64,000 nucleotides of DNA, taken from the NCBI GenBank assembly GCA_035626395.1, contig DASPNR010000031.1, positions 558,001 through 622,000 on the forward strand, given 5' to 3'. Positions 53,944 to 63,599 of this stretch are shown here, piece by piece (the first letter of the stretch is position 1; the number at the start of each line of letters is the position of its first letter). The notes beneath the pieces were generated by a model. It had not been told where the DNA came from and did no database searches. It saw only the letters and a list, made by a program, of their open reading frames with translations. The position numbers and the translations under genes are program-made. The DNA is from Candidatus Limnocylindrales bacterium (GTDB lineage: Bacteria; Desulfobacterota; Binatia; UBA1149; CAITLU01).

Positions 53944-55155
53944 TTGCTAAACCGCCGGCGTCCGGCGGCGGCGTGGGTTTCGCGAATCCGCTTCTGGCGC
54001 CCGGTGCTGGCCGCGACGCTGTCGCTGTTCGCATTCGGGTGCTCGGGCTGCCGCGCCGTCTATGTCACGCGCCTGGCCTACGAGCAGGCGCGCTACCTGG
54101 CCAGCGCCGAGTCCGTCGAGGAGCTGATCGCCAGGACCGAGGATCCGGAGCGGCGAAAGGCGCTCGAGCTCGTGCTGGAGGCGCGCGAGTTCGCCCGCCG
54201 CAGCGGCCTGGAGGTGGGCGGCAGCTACCGGAAGGTCGCCAACATGAAGTCGGCCTCGCCCTTCCACGTGGTCACGGCCGCCTACGCCGACCGGCTCGAG
54301 CCGTACACGTGGTGGTATCCGGTGGTGGGCGCCATTCCGTACCGCGGCTACTTCGAGCGCGAGGCGGCACTGGAGTACGCGCGCGAGCTGGAGAAGGACG
54401 AAGCTCTGGACACGGCGGTGGTGGAGGCATCGGCATACTCGACGCTGGGCTGGTTCGCGGATCCGTTGCCGTCGACGGTCGTCGATCGCGGCACGATGGC
54501 GGTGGCGACCACGGTGCTGCACGAGCTCGTGCATCAGACGCTGTTCATTCCGGGGCAGGTCGCGTTCAACGAGACGCTGGCCACCGCGGTCGCCTACAGG
54601 CTCGCCGACGATTTCTTCGCCGAGCGCGGTGAGGTCGAGCGCGCGGAGAGATTGCGCCGCGCGCGCGCGGCGTGGGTGGCGCGCAGCCGGATCCTGGACG
54701 ATGCCGCGGCAACGCTGAAGGCATTCTTCGAGCGTGCGCGCCAGGAGAGGTGGCCGCGCGAGCGGATGCTGGAGGAGCGAACCCGGGTGTACGAGCAGGT
54801 GCAGGCCGATGCCATCGCTGCCGATCCTGTGTTCGCGGCGGAGTTCCGCGGCCGCACGCTCCACAACGCCACGTTCCTGGCCATCCACCGCTACGCTACG
54901 CGAGCGGCCGAGATCGAAGCGTTCCTCGATACACAGCCGAGCGTGAAGGCCGCGCTGGATCGCATTCGCGAGCTGACCAAGGAGGAGCGCGATCCGTATC
55001 TTGCGCTGCAGCGCTCGAGCGTTACGGCCGAAGCGAGCGCCGCGGGTTCGCTACGCCCTGCGCACCGCGCGTTCTCCAGCCGCACCGGCTGCGCCGACGC
55101 GGAACGCAGGCGCCGGCCCCCGCGCAGCGGTCGGGTTGCTCCGGATCGGGCGTGA
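53944..55155 (+). CDS. predicted aminopeptidase (PF10023 family), lipoprotein-like
   Basis: A 403-residue exported zinc peptidase. The conserved blocks WWYPVVGAIPYRGYFEREAA, SAYSTLGWFADPLPSTVV and VLHELVHQTLFIPGQVAFNETLATAVA match the predicted aminopeptidase family, with HELVH as the HExxH zinc site and the following NE as the third-ligand region. The N-terminus is hydrophobic and ends AFGCSGC, suggesting a lipidated or periplasmic location. Start is uncertain: TTG at 53944 with AAAGGGG at 53926-53932 gives a basic n-region, while GTG at 54004 begins in the hydrophobic core. The last 40 residues are a disordered Arg/Ala/Ser tail. It is divergent from the ABC exporter gene (53907) by about 35 bases. 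Confidence 0.78.
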   Translation: MLNRRRPAAAWVSRIRFWRPVLAATLSLFAFGCSGCRAVYVTRLAYEQARYLASAESVEELIARTEDPERRKALELVLEAREFARRSGLEVGGSYRKVANMKSASPFHVVTAAYADRLEPYTWWYPVVGAIPYRGYFEREAALEYARELEKDEALDTAVVEASAYSTLGWFADPLPSTVVDRGTMAVATTVLHELVHQTLFIPGQVAFNETLATAVAYRLADDFFAERGEVERAERLRRARAAWVARSRILDDAAATLKAFFERARQERWPRERMLEERTRVYEQVQADAIAADPVFAAEFRGRTLHNATFLAIHRYATRAAEIEAFLDTQPSVKAALDRIRELTKEERDPYLALQRSSVTAEASAAGSLRPAHRAFSSRTGCADAERRRRPPRSGRVAPDRA

Positions 55156-55218
55156 TGATTCTTAGGAGCGAACTTGGCCGCCGTCTGCGTGGCGGCGCAT
55201 CACGACAGGAGAGGAGCC

Positions 55219-56136
55219 ATGGCCACGGAGCGGGTACGCGAGATCTTGAGCTGGTATGCAGGTGAGAACCCCGGGGTTCTTTCCAACCTGGCGCGCATCA
55301 TGAACACGGGCAGGCTCGCCGGTACGGGCCGCTTCGTCATCCTTCCGGTCGACCAGGGTTTCGAGCATGGCCCCGCCCGCAGCTTCGCTCCCAACCCCGA
55401 CGCCTACGATCCCCGTTATCACTTCCAGCTCGCGCTCGATGCCGGCTGCAACGCATACGCTGCGCCGCTTGGCTTCATCGAAGGCGCCGCCGCCGAGTAC
55501 GCCGGTGAGATTCCGCTGATCCTGAAGGTCAACAATCACGACTCGCTCTCTCCCGACGGCACCGATCCGGTGATGTCGGTGACGGCATCGGTGAAAGACG
55601 CGCTGCGGCTGGGCTGCTCGGCCATCGGCTACACGATCTATCCGGCTTCGGCTCAGTTCCGCGTGATGTACGAGGAACTGGCCGAGCTGACGCGCGAGGC
55701 CAAGGCCAACGGGCTGGCGGTCGTCGTATGGTCGTATCCGCGCGGCTCCGGCATCAGCAAGGAAGGCGAGACCGCCGTCGACGTCTGCGCATACGCCGCG
55801 CAGATCGCGGCTCTGCTCGGCGCCAACATCGTCAAGGTCAAGCCGCCCACGGCGCACGTCGAGCAGGCCGAAGCCAAGAAGGTCTACGAGAAGGAGCAGA
55901 TTCCGATCGGCACGCTGGCCGAGCGCGTGCGCCACGTCGTGCAGAGCTGCTTTGGCGGACGCCGCATCGTGATCTTTTCGGGCGGCGCCAAGGGCGCCGA
56001 CGAGAAGGTGTTCGAGGAGTGCCGCGGCATCCGCGAAGGCGGCGGCTTCGGCTCCATCATCGGCCGCAACAGCTTTCAGCGGCGCAAGCCCGAGGCGCTG
56101 CAGTTCCTGGGCGAGGTGATGAAGATCTACGCGTAG
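55219..56136 (+). CDS. fbaB: class I fructose-bisphosphate aldolase, archaeal/FbaB (DhnA) type
   Basis: A 305-residue TIM-barrel enzyme that cleaves or forms fructose-1,6-bisphosphate through a Schiff base. Characteristic parts are FVILPVDQGFEHGPARSFAPNPDAYDPRYHF, LKVNNHDSLSPDGTDPVMSVTASVKDALRLG, VVVWSYPRGSGISKEGE, NIVKVKPPTAHVEQAEA (with the Lys region expected to carry the imine) and FSGGAKGADEKVFEEC near the phosphate site. The ATG at 55219 has GGAGAGGAG at 55208-55216. It is 60 bases after the aminopeptidase. With fructose-1,6-bisphosphatase at the right edge, gluconeogenic flux to hexose phosphates is supported. Confidence 0.92.
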   Translation: MATERVREILSWYAGENPGVLSNLARIMNTGRLAGTGRFVILPVDQGFEHGPARSFAPNPDAYDPRYHFQLALDAGCNAYAAPLGFIEGAAAEYAGEIPLILKVNNHDSLSPDGTDPVMSVTASVKDALRLGCSAIGYTIYPASAQFRVMYEELAELTREAKANGLAVVVWSYPRGSGISKEGETAVDVCAYAAQIAALLGANIVKVKPPTAHVEQAEAKKVYEKEQIPIGTLAERVRHVVQSCFGGRRIVIFSGGAKGADEKVFEECRGIREGGGFGSIIGRNSFQRRKPEALQFLGEVMKIYA

Positions 56137-56194
56137 ATCGACGTCGTCAGCGCCGCATCTCTACACACATGGCGCCGCCTGCACAGGAGGCCGC

Positions 56195-58030
56195 ATGACC
56201 CGCCGTGCGGTGCCGGCACTGCTGCTCGCGGCTGCGATGGCTGCTTGCGACGACCCCGCCGCACCGCCGCGCGGCCTGCACCGCGAGCAGGTCGTCGCTC
56301 GCGTTGACGATGTGCTATTTGCGCCGGCGGCACCGCTTGCGCATTCCACCGCAGACTACCCTCGCCGCGCCGTCGGCGACGACTCGCGCGTCGTTCTGCA
56401 CCCGAGGATGGCCGCCGCGACCGCCGAAGAACCTGGCAGCGGCGGCTGGCAGGAAGCGGCGCGTGTGCGGCTGCAGGTTCCTGCCGATGCTGCGCTCGAG
56501 CTGGCGTACGCCGCGCCGGCTCCGTCTTCCGCGGTGGGCACCGCCGGCATACGCATCCGCCTGAACGACGGCGGCAAAGACAACACGGCGTTCGAGGAAA
56601 CCCGACCGTTGTCGGAGCTTTCCGCGTGGCGGGAGGTCCGCGTGGCCCGGCTGCCGGAAGGCGAAGCCACGATGATCGTCGAGACGACGGCGCCGCCGCA
56701 CGCGCCAGTCGTGGTTGCTGCGCCGTCGCTGACGGGGCCGGCGACCGGTGCGGAGCGTCCCAACATCCTTCTCGTATCGCTGGACACGCTGCGCGCACGG
56801 CAGCTGAGCCTCTACGGCGGTGCGCAGCAGGCCTCGCCGCGCATGGAGGCGCTCTTCGGCAAGGAGGGCGTGGTATTCGACCAGGTGCTGAGCTCGGGCG
56901 CGGATACCATTGCCGGGCACATGGCGATGCTCGAGGGCGTCAATCGCTGCCTCGTGCACGAACCCAAGCACAAGCACTCGAAGGCGGTCCGAACGCTGGC
57001 CGAGGCGCTGCGCGCGGCGGGCTACCGCACCGCCGCCTTCACCGAGAACGGCATGCTGCTCGGTGACGATGGGTTCAGCCGCGGCTTCGATCGCTGGTTC
57101 GAAGACCGCCGCACCGATCATTCGATCGGCTACATCGACGACACGTTCGACCGCGGCATCCATTGGCTGCGGCAAAACCGAAACCGCCGGTTCTTTCTGT
57201 TCCTTCACACATACGCTGTGCACAACCCCTACCAGCCCCCGTCGCCGTACGCGGAAAGGTTCGCCGCGCCGGCCGATGCGGACGAGGCGGCCCAGGACCT
57301 TGCCGCCTACAGCGGCGAGGTGGCGCACGCCGATGACCAGGTGCAGCGGCTCGTGGCTGCTCTACGAGAGCTGGGCGTCGAGAACGACACGATTCTCATC
57401 GTCACCTCCGACCACGGGGAGGAGTTCGGCGAGCACGGCCGCCGCTATCACGGCACCAACCTGACGCAGGAGATTTTGCACGTGCCGCTCCTGCTGCGCG
57501 CACCGGGACGCTTGCCCGCCGGCGTGCGGCGCACTGGGCTGTTCGGGCTGATCGACGTGCCGCCGACGATTCTGGAACTTGCAGGCCTGCAGCCGTGGCC
57601 GGAGATGGAGGGGCGATCCCTGGCGGCCTTGATCGACGCCGCGCCCAGCGTCGACGGCCGGCGATTGTACGCGGAGGCGTGGACGCGCCTGGCGGTGACG
57701 TACGGCGGCTACGACGAGAGCTGGCGCTCGCCGTCCGTGGCCATCACGGAGCTTCCGTGGCGCCTCGTGCGCCTGACGGGCGCAGGCGGTCCGCAGTACC
57801 AGCTCTTCCATCTGCGCGACGATCCGATGGAGCGGACAAACCTGTACGAGCAGCGCCACGCCGAGGTCGCAGCGCTCAAGGCCGCGGCCGACGCGTATCT
57901 GGCCGACTGCGCGCGGCGCCAGCAGGAGATGGAGGATGCGCTGGGACGGCAGGACGCGCCGCGAGAACCCGAGCCGCAGGAGGATGCCGACCGCCGGGAA
58001 AAGCTGCGCGCGCTGGGCTATCTCGACTGA
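56195..58030 (+). CDS. alkaline-phosphatase-superfamily (sulfatase-fold) lipoprotein, Thr nucleophile
   Basis: A 611-residue lipoprotein with a signal ending MAAC (residue 19). A beta-rich N-terminal region of about 170 residues precedes the catalytic fold: LLVSLDTLRARQLSLYGGAQ (D197), SGADTIAGHMAMLEG (T238 at the nucleophile position), and TSDHGEEFGEHGRRYHGTNL. No formylglycine Cys is present, and the TIAGH sequence departs from CxPSR even more than the copies at 3387 and 29275. Layout and the REKLRALGYLD tail are close to the lipoprotein at 29275, so they are paralogues. AGGAGG lies just before the ATG. It converges with gltA. Function: probable phospho-ester or phosphotransferase chemistry on an exported glycan; unproven. 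Confidence 0.77.
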   Translation: MTRRAVPALLLAAAMAACDDPAAPPRGLHREQVVARVDDVLFAPAAPLAHSTADYPRRAVGDDSRVVLHPRMAAATAEEPGSGGWQEAARVRLQVPADAALELAYAAPAPSSAVGTAGIRIRLNDGGKDNTAFEETRPLSELSAWREVRVARLPEGEATMIVETTAPPHAPVVVAAPSLTGPATGAERPNILLVSLDTLRARQLSLYGGAQQASPRMEALFGKEGVVFDQVLSSGADTIAGHMAMLEGVNRCLVHEPKHKHSKAVRTLAEALRAAGYRTAAFTENGMLLGDDGFSRGFDRWFEDRRTDHSIGYIDDTFDRGIHWLRQNRNRRFFLFLHTYAVHNPYQPPSPYAERFAAPADADEAAQDLAAYSGEVAHADDQVQRLVAALRELGVENDTILIVTSDHGEEFGEHGRRYHGTNLTQEILHVPLLLRAPGRLPAGVRRTGLFGLIDVPPTILELAGLQPWPEMEGRSLAALIDAAPSVDGRRLYAEAWTRLAVTYGGYDESWRSPSVAITELPWRLVRLTGAGGPQYQLFHLRDDPMERTNLYEQRHAEVAALKAAADAYLADCARRQQEMEDALGRQDAPREPEPQEDADRREKLRALGYLD

Positions 58031-58036
58031 TGCGGC

Positions 58037-59368
<1,332 letters not shown>

Positions 59369-59400
59369 GGCCTCTTCTCCGCTAATCTCATTCGCGCAGC

Positions 59401-59428
59401 ACATTAGCAGGGGAAGGGGTTGGTTCAA
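59401..59428 (-). promoter_or_regulatory. weak candidate promoter for gltA
   Basis: TTGAAC at 59423-59428 and TAATGT at 59401-59406, 16 bases apart, sit about 35 bases upstream of the gltA start. Spacing is one base short and the -10 match is poor. Confidence 0.25.
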
Positions 59429-59623
59429 CGCGCCGCAGCGCGTCCGACGATGGTGTGGAAGCACGACGAGTCCTGTCCGCCTTGAAGCGCGCCTCGTCGG
59501 CGAGCTGCTGTCCGCTGCAACGCACGACCGTCGTCTCGCGCAACTCCGTATCAACGAGAAGTGAGGTTGCACGGTGCGGCGCCGCCGTCACGGCAAAGAT
59601 GCCGCCTGCCGCGCGGGCGAACT

Positions 59624-60274
59624 CTACTGCGCCGAGTCCGGAGGCAGCAGCAGCCCGCTGGTGAAGATCTCCACGAGCGTGTCCGCATGTGCCTCGATTC
59701 GATCGGGCTGGAGCGGATCGAAGTCCCACAGCATGTTGATCAGCGGCGCGGCATCGAAGAAGTGCGGCACCGCGCCGAGAAACGCGAAGATCACGCACTG
59801 GATGGGCAGGTCCTTGACCAGCCCCGAGGCGCGGCCAAGGCGAAACATCTGCTCGATCTGCTGGATGAGCGGACGCAGGTGCTTCTCGACCATCCACTCC
59901 AGGCGCGGCCCGCGCACGGCCGATTCCGAAATGATCAGGCGACCGACCTCGGGATAGCGCGCGTTAAAGTAGACGAAGCGGCGGGCCATGATGCGGATAG
60001 CCTCGCGCGGCCCGACACGGCCCATGTCCTCCTCGACGCCCTGCAAGACGCTGGTCATGCGTCCGAAGGCGAGCTCGACGCTGGCGCGCCACAGCGCCTC
60101 CTTGGAGCCGAAGTGGTAGTGGATCAGCGGCTGCGTGACGCCGACCCGGCGGGCGACGGAGGCCGTGGTCGCGCCCTCGTAACCGTTCTCGGCGAACTCG
60201 ACGAGCGAGGCCTCCAGGATTCGTTCGCGTGAGACCTTGGAGGAACGTCCGCGCTTTCTCAAAGCTTCCTGCAC
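59624..60274 (-). CDS. TetR family transcriptional regulator
   Basis: A 216-residue repressor-type protein. The N-terminal helix-turn-helix is typical: SRERILEASLVEFAENGYEGATTASVARRVGVTQPLIHYHFGSKEALWRASV. The ligand-binding domain follows with YFNARYPEVGRLIISESAVRGPRLEWMVEKHLRP, as in many TetR proteins of lipid metabolism. GTG at 60274 is chosen because GAGGGG lies nine bases before it; a GTG three codons upstream would have no spacing. It is divergent from the BNR propeller gene at 60434 over 160 bases and could control it, itself or gltA. No clear operator palindrome was found. Confidence 0.87.
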   Translation of the reverse strand: MQEALRKRGRSSKVSRERILEASLVEFAENGYEGATTASVARRVGVTQPLIHYHFGSKEALWRASVELAFGRMTSVLQGVEEDMGRVGPREAIRIMARRFVYFNARYPEVGRLIISESAVRGPRLEWMVEKHLRPLIQQIEQMFRLGRASGLVKDLPIQCVIFAFLGAVPHFFDAAPLINMLWDFDPLQPDRIEAHADTLVEIFTSGLLLPPDSAQ

Positions 60275-60283
60275 CGTGTGCAC

Positions 60284-60289
60284 CCCCTC
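60284..60289 (-). promoter_or_regulatory. ribosome binding site choosing the TetR start
   Basis: GAGGGG with a nine-base spacer to the GTG at 60274. A second GTG at 60283 would abut the site, so the downstream GTG is preferred. Confidence 0.6.
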
Positions 60290-60433
60290 GTCGGGTGGCG
60301 CTGCTGCCGGCGGACGTGGCCGAGGCTGGCGGCACCGCGGGAATCGAAACGCGATCAGTATTTCTGAAGCGGCCAATAAGGCAAGCCATGCGGTGCCTTC
60401 GCCACCATTGTAGAGCCGCCAGCATCGGCTAAC

Positions 60434-61930
60434 GTGTCCGATGTGCCTCGCCGCCGGCAAGCCCTGCGCCCGTCCCTGCCCGTTGTGCTGTTGTTTCTAG
60501 CGTTTGGCGCCATCGTGCCGGGGCGCAGCAGTCTTGCGATCGCGCAGGTTCCGATCTTCGGCGCACCGGGCATCCTGAACCCGCAGGCCGATAAGGACGA
60601 TAGTGCCGACGAGCTGCCGCGCGTCGCCACCGACCGTAGCGGAATATGGGTGGTTGCCTGGCAGACCACCGGCGGCGGGCCGCTCGGCCTTGGCCGCGAC
60701 TCCGACATCGTCTTCACGCGCTCGCCCGACAATGGCGCGACCTGGACCATGGCCGCGCCGGTGGCGGCAAGTGCCCGCGAGGATGACGGCGATGACACGC
60801 AGCCCGTGGTCGCCACCGACGGCAAGGGCCGCTGGATGATGGCGTGGACCTCCACCCAGAGCCTCGGCGGCCGCGGCCGCGACCGCGACATCCATGTCTC
60901 GGTCTCCAACGACGACGCCATCACCTGGACCACGCCCAAGGCCGTCAACAACAACGCCACCCGCGACTACGGCGCCGATGAGCAGCCCGACATCGCCACC
61001 GACGGCAAGGGCCGCTGGGTTGCGGTCTGGCAGTCGACCGATTCGCTCGGCAACACCATCGGCGGCGATCGCGACATTCTCTCGGCGGTCTCCACCGACG
61101 GCGGCCTGAGCTGGAGCAACCCGGTTCCGGTCAACACCAACGCTGCCGACGATCAGCGCTTCGACACCTCGCCGCGCATCAGCACCGACGGCAACGGCGT
61201 ATGGGCGGTGGCGTGGTCGTCGGGCGGCGAGTCGCAGTCGCGCGTCGGCTACGAGCGCGGCATCCACGTTGCGCGCTCGACCAACGGCGGCATCACGTGG
61301 AGCGACCCCATGGTCCTTGCGGGCAAGGAAGGCGACATGCGCCCGGGCGTCGGCCCGCGCATCACCAACGATGCGCGCGGGCACTGGGTCTGTGCATGGG
61401 CCTCCAGTGATTCGCTCGGCAACACCAAGGGTCTCGACCGCGACGTGCTCGTGGTGCGCTCGGGCGACGACGGCGTGACCTGGAGCAAGGCCGCGCCCAT
61501 CAACGCCGAGGCCACGCGCGATGCCGGCGATGATGCTTCCCCCGAGCTGATCACCGACGGCCACGGGTCATGGCTGGCCGTGTGGACGTCCTGGGACAAC
61601 CGGCGAGGGACCACCGGCGCCGACGGCGACATCTTCGTGTCGATCTCGCGCGACAACGGCGAGAGCTGGGCGCCATCGCTGGTGCTCAACAGCAACGGCG
61701 CTTCCGACTTCGGCGAGGATCTCAATCCCTCCATTGCCACCGACGGTCGCGGCACCTGGATCACGGTGTGGGACAGCACAGAGCCCGGCGGCACCTACGG
61801 CTACGACCGCGACCTGGTGATGGCCAGCGGCCGCTTCGGCGGCGCCGCTGCCGGCCCTTCGGGCGGCGCGCCGCGGCCATCGCCGGGAGGCGTGCCGGCG
61901 GCGCCCGCAGACGGCGGAGCGACGCGTTGA
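60434..61930 (+). CDS. exported six-bladed BNR/sialidase-type beta-propeller protein
   Basis: A 498-residue protein with a signal sequence (residues about 13-37) and six Asp-box motifs: SPDNGATW at 97, SNDDAITW at 158, STDGGLSW at 220, STNGGITW at 282, SGDDGVTW at 343 and SRDNGESW at 405. Spacing is 61-62 residues throughout. Each is paired with a DGxGxW...W strand, seven of which occur, so the last probably closes the ring. This is a sialidase-fold propeller, but no catalytic Arg triad of sialidases is evident. A Gly/Pro/Ala tail ends the protein. GTG at 60434 is divergent from the TetR gene. The stop overlaps the SagB-like gene (TTGA). Sugar or protein binding outside the cell is likely; function unknown. 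Confidence 0.8.
   Translation: MSDVPRRRQALRPSLPVVLLFLAFGAIVPGRSSLAIAQVPIFGAPGILNPQADKDDSADELPRVATDRSGIWVVAWQTTGGGPLGLGRDSDIVFTRSPDNGATWTMAAPVAASAREDDGDDTQPVVATDGKGRWMMAWTSTQSLGGRGRDRDIHVSVSNDDAITWTTPKAVNNNATRDYGADEQPDIATDGKGRWVAVWQSTDSLGNTIGGDRDILSAVSTDGGLSWSNPVPVNTNAADDQRFDTSPRISTDGNGVWAVAWSSGGESQSRVGYERGIHVARSTNGGITWSDPMVLAGKEGDMRPGVGPRITNDARGHWVCAWASSDSLGNTKGLDRDVLVVRSGDDGVTWSKAAPINAEATRDAGDDASPELITDGHGSWLAVWTSWDNRRGTTGADGDIFVSISRDNGESWAPSLVLNSNGASDFGEDLNPSIATDGRGTWITVWDSTEPGGTYGYDRDLVMASGRFGGAAAGPSGGAPRPSPGGVPAAPADGGATR
60722..61669 (+). repeat. tandem propeller-blade repeat, 183-186 bp period
   Basis: Six copies of a 61-62-codon unit, one per propeller blade. Some similarity survives at DNA level: an exact 24-base match at 60812-60835 and 60995-61018 (183 bp apart), and an exact 19-base match at 61040-61058 and 61409-61427 (369 bp, two blades apart). 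Confidence 0.8.
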
Positions 61931-63495
61931 CGACTCCCGAGCGCGCTTCGGGGCCCGAGAGCGAGCCGGCCGCGACGGCCGCGCGCGCCTACCACGAGCG
62001 GACACGGCACAGTCCCGACAGCGTCCGGCGCAGCGGCTACCGGCTGAACTGGGAGAACCAGCCGATCCCGTTCAAGATCTACACCAGCGATCTTCCGGTG
62101 GTCGCGCTTCCGCAGCAGGTCCCGCCCTCGGACGCACGCATGATCGAGACGCTGCTGCGCGGCGTGCCGGCGGACGAAAACACTCCGCTCGACCTGCCGC
62201 ATCTGGCGCGCATCCTGTTCCTGAGCGCCGGCGTCGTCCGCACGCGCCGCTATCCGAGCGGGCACCTGCAGATGTTCCGTGCGGCCGCCTGCACCGGCGC
62301 GCTCTACCACATCGACGTCTACGTCGCGTGCGCCGACATCGATGGCCTCGAAGCCGGCGTCTACCACTTCGGGCCGCACGACTTCGCGCTGCGAAGGCTG
62401 CGCGCCGGCGATCATCGCGGCGCGCTGGTCGAAGCCACCGGCGGTGCTCGCGAGATCGCCGAGGCGCAGGCCGTGCTGGTGCTGGCGTCGACGTACTGGC
62501 GCAACTCATGGAAGTATCGCGAGCGCGCCTACCGCCACAGCTACTGGGACAGCGGCACCATCCTGGCGAACGTGCTGGCGCTGGCCGACGCCGACGGCAT
62601 CGCCTCGAAGGTCTTCGCCGGCTTCGTCGACGCCGAGGTCGAGCGCCTGCTCGGCCTCGATCCGCAGTGCGAGGGCGTGACCGCGCTGGTGGCCCTGGGA
62701 CGCGGGCAGCGCCGTCCGGAGCCTGGCGATTCCGCCGCCGCGCTGGCGCCGCTCGAACTGGCAACGCAGCCGTTGTCGCCGCGGCCCGTGCACTACGCGC
62801 TCCTCACGCACACCCATCACGCCACCGCCATGACGTCGCCCGGCCAGGTCGCGGCGTGGCGCGCCGGCGCGATGCTTCGTCGCGGGCCGGAGGCCGGCGA
62901 CGGCGCGCGCGAGCTGGCGCCGCCGGCAATCGCCGATCGCAGCCTGGATGAGACCATCCTTCGGCGCGGCTCGGCCCGTCTGTTCGAGCAAGCACCCATC
63001 ACCGAGGAGGAGCTGTCGGCGCTCCTTGCCTGTGCGGCGTCCGGGATGGACTGCGATTTCGCACGCAGCCGCGCCGACCGCGTGTGCGACACCTACGTCA
63101 TCGTTCACGACGCCGGCGACCTTCCGATGGGTGCGTACTACTACGACGCCGGCAGCGGGCGCCTTCAACCCCTGAGCGCGCGCGTGACGCGGCACGGCTC
63201 CGGCTTCGTCGCGCTCGAACAGGACCTGGCCGCCGACGCGGCGGTGAACGTGTATTCGCTGTGCGATCTGGAAGGCGTTTTTCGGGCCCTCGGCGGCCGC
63301 GGCTACCGTGCCGCGTCGCTCGAAGGCGCGGTCGCCGGAGGTCGCGCCTACCTGGCTGCGTACGCCATGGGTCTGGGCGCCACCGGACTGACCTTCTACG
63401 ATGATTACGCCACCCAGACGTTCGAGCCTCACGCCGAAGGCAAGTCGGTGATGTTCCTGACCGCAGTCGGTCACCGCACCCGATCGAGCGCTTGA
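61927..63495 (+). CDS. SagB-type double nitroreductase-domain oxidoreductase
   Basis: A 522-residue protein with two nitroreductase-fold halves. The first half reads ARAYHERTRHSPDSVRRSGYRLNWENQPIPFKIY, LPHLARILFLSAGVVRTRRYPSG and AAACTGALYHIDVYVACADIDGLEAGVYHF, the standard opening of SagB-like proteins. The second half has SARLFEQAPITEEELSALL and YAMGLGATGLTFYDD. FMN is the expected cofactor. SagB enzymes oxidise azolines in peptide products, but no cyclodehydratase, precursor peptide or transporter is in view, so this tandem-domain form may do something else. The TTG at 61927 overlaps the propeller stop, an uncommon start that implies coupling. Confidence 0.8.
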   Translation: MTTPERASGPESEPAATAARAYHERTRHSPDSVRRSGYRLNWENQPIPFKIYTSDLPVVALPQQVPPSDARMIETLLRGVPADENTPLDLPHLARILFLSAGVVRTRRYPSGHLQMFRAAACTGALYHIDVYVACADIDGLEAGVYHFGPHDFALRRLRAGDHRGALVEATGGAREIAEAQAVLVLASTYWRNSWKYRERAYRHSYWDSGTILANVLALADADGIASKVFAGFVDAEVERLLGLDPQCEGVTALVALGRGQRRPEPGDSAAALAPLELATQPLSPRPVHYALLTHTHHATAMTSPGQVAAWRAGAMLRRGPEAGDGARELAPPAIADRSLDETILRRGSARLFEQAPITEEELSALLACAASGMDCDFARSRADRVCDTYVIVHDAGDLPMGAYYYDAGSGRLQPLSARVTRHGSGFVALEQDLAADAAVNVYSLCDLEGVFRALGGRGYRAASLEGAVAGGRAYLAAYAMGLGATGLTFYDDYATQTFEPHAEGKSVMFLTAVGHRTRSSA

Positions 63496-63599
63496 AGCAC
63501 CTGTGGTGCTCTGATGAATTACCGCCCTCCCGCCCTCCAGGCGGGTTCCGACGCCGGCGCGCCGCGATGGCCGAGCGCTTCAGGAGGGGACATCGAAGA

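Noticed and set aside
60434..61930. Annotation as an active sialidase
   Set aside because: Asp boxes define the fold, but I could not find the Arg triad or Tyr/Glu pair needed for sialidase catalysis.
61927..63495. A thiazole/oxazole-modified peptide biosynthesis cluster
   Set aside because: Only the SagB-like oxidoreductase is present; no cyclodehydratase, precursor peptide or dedicated protease lies nearby.
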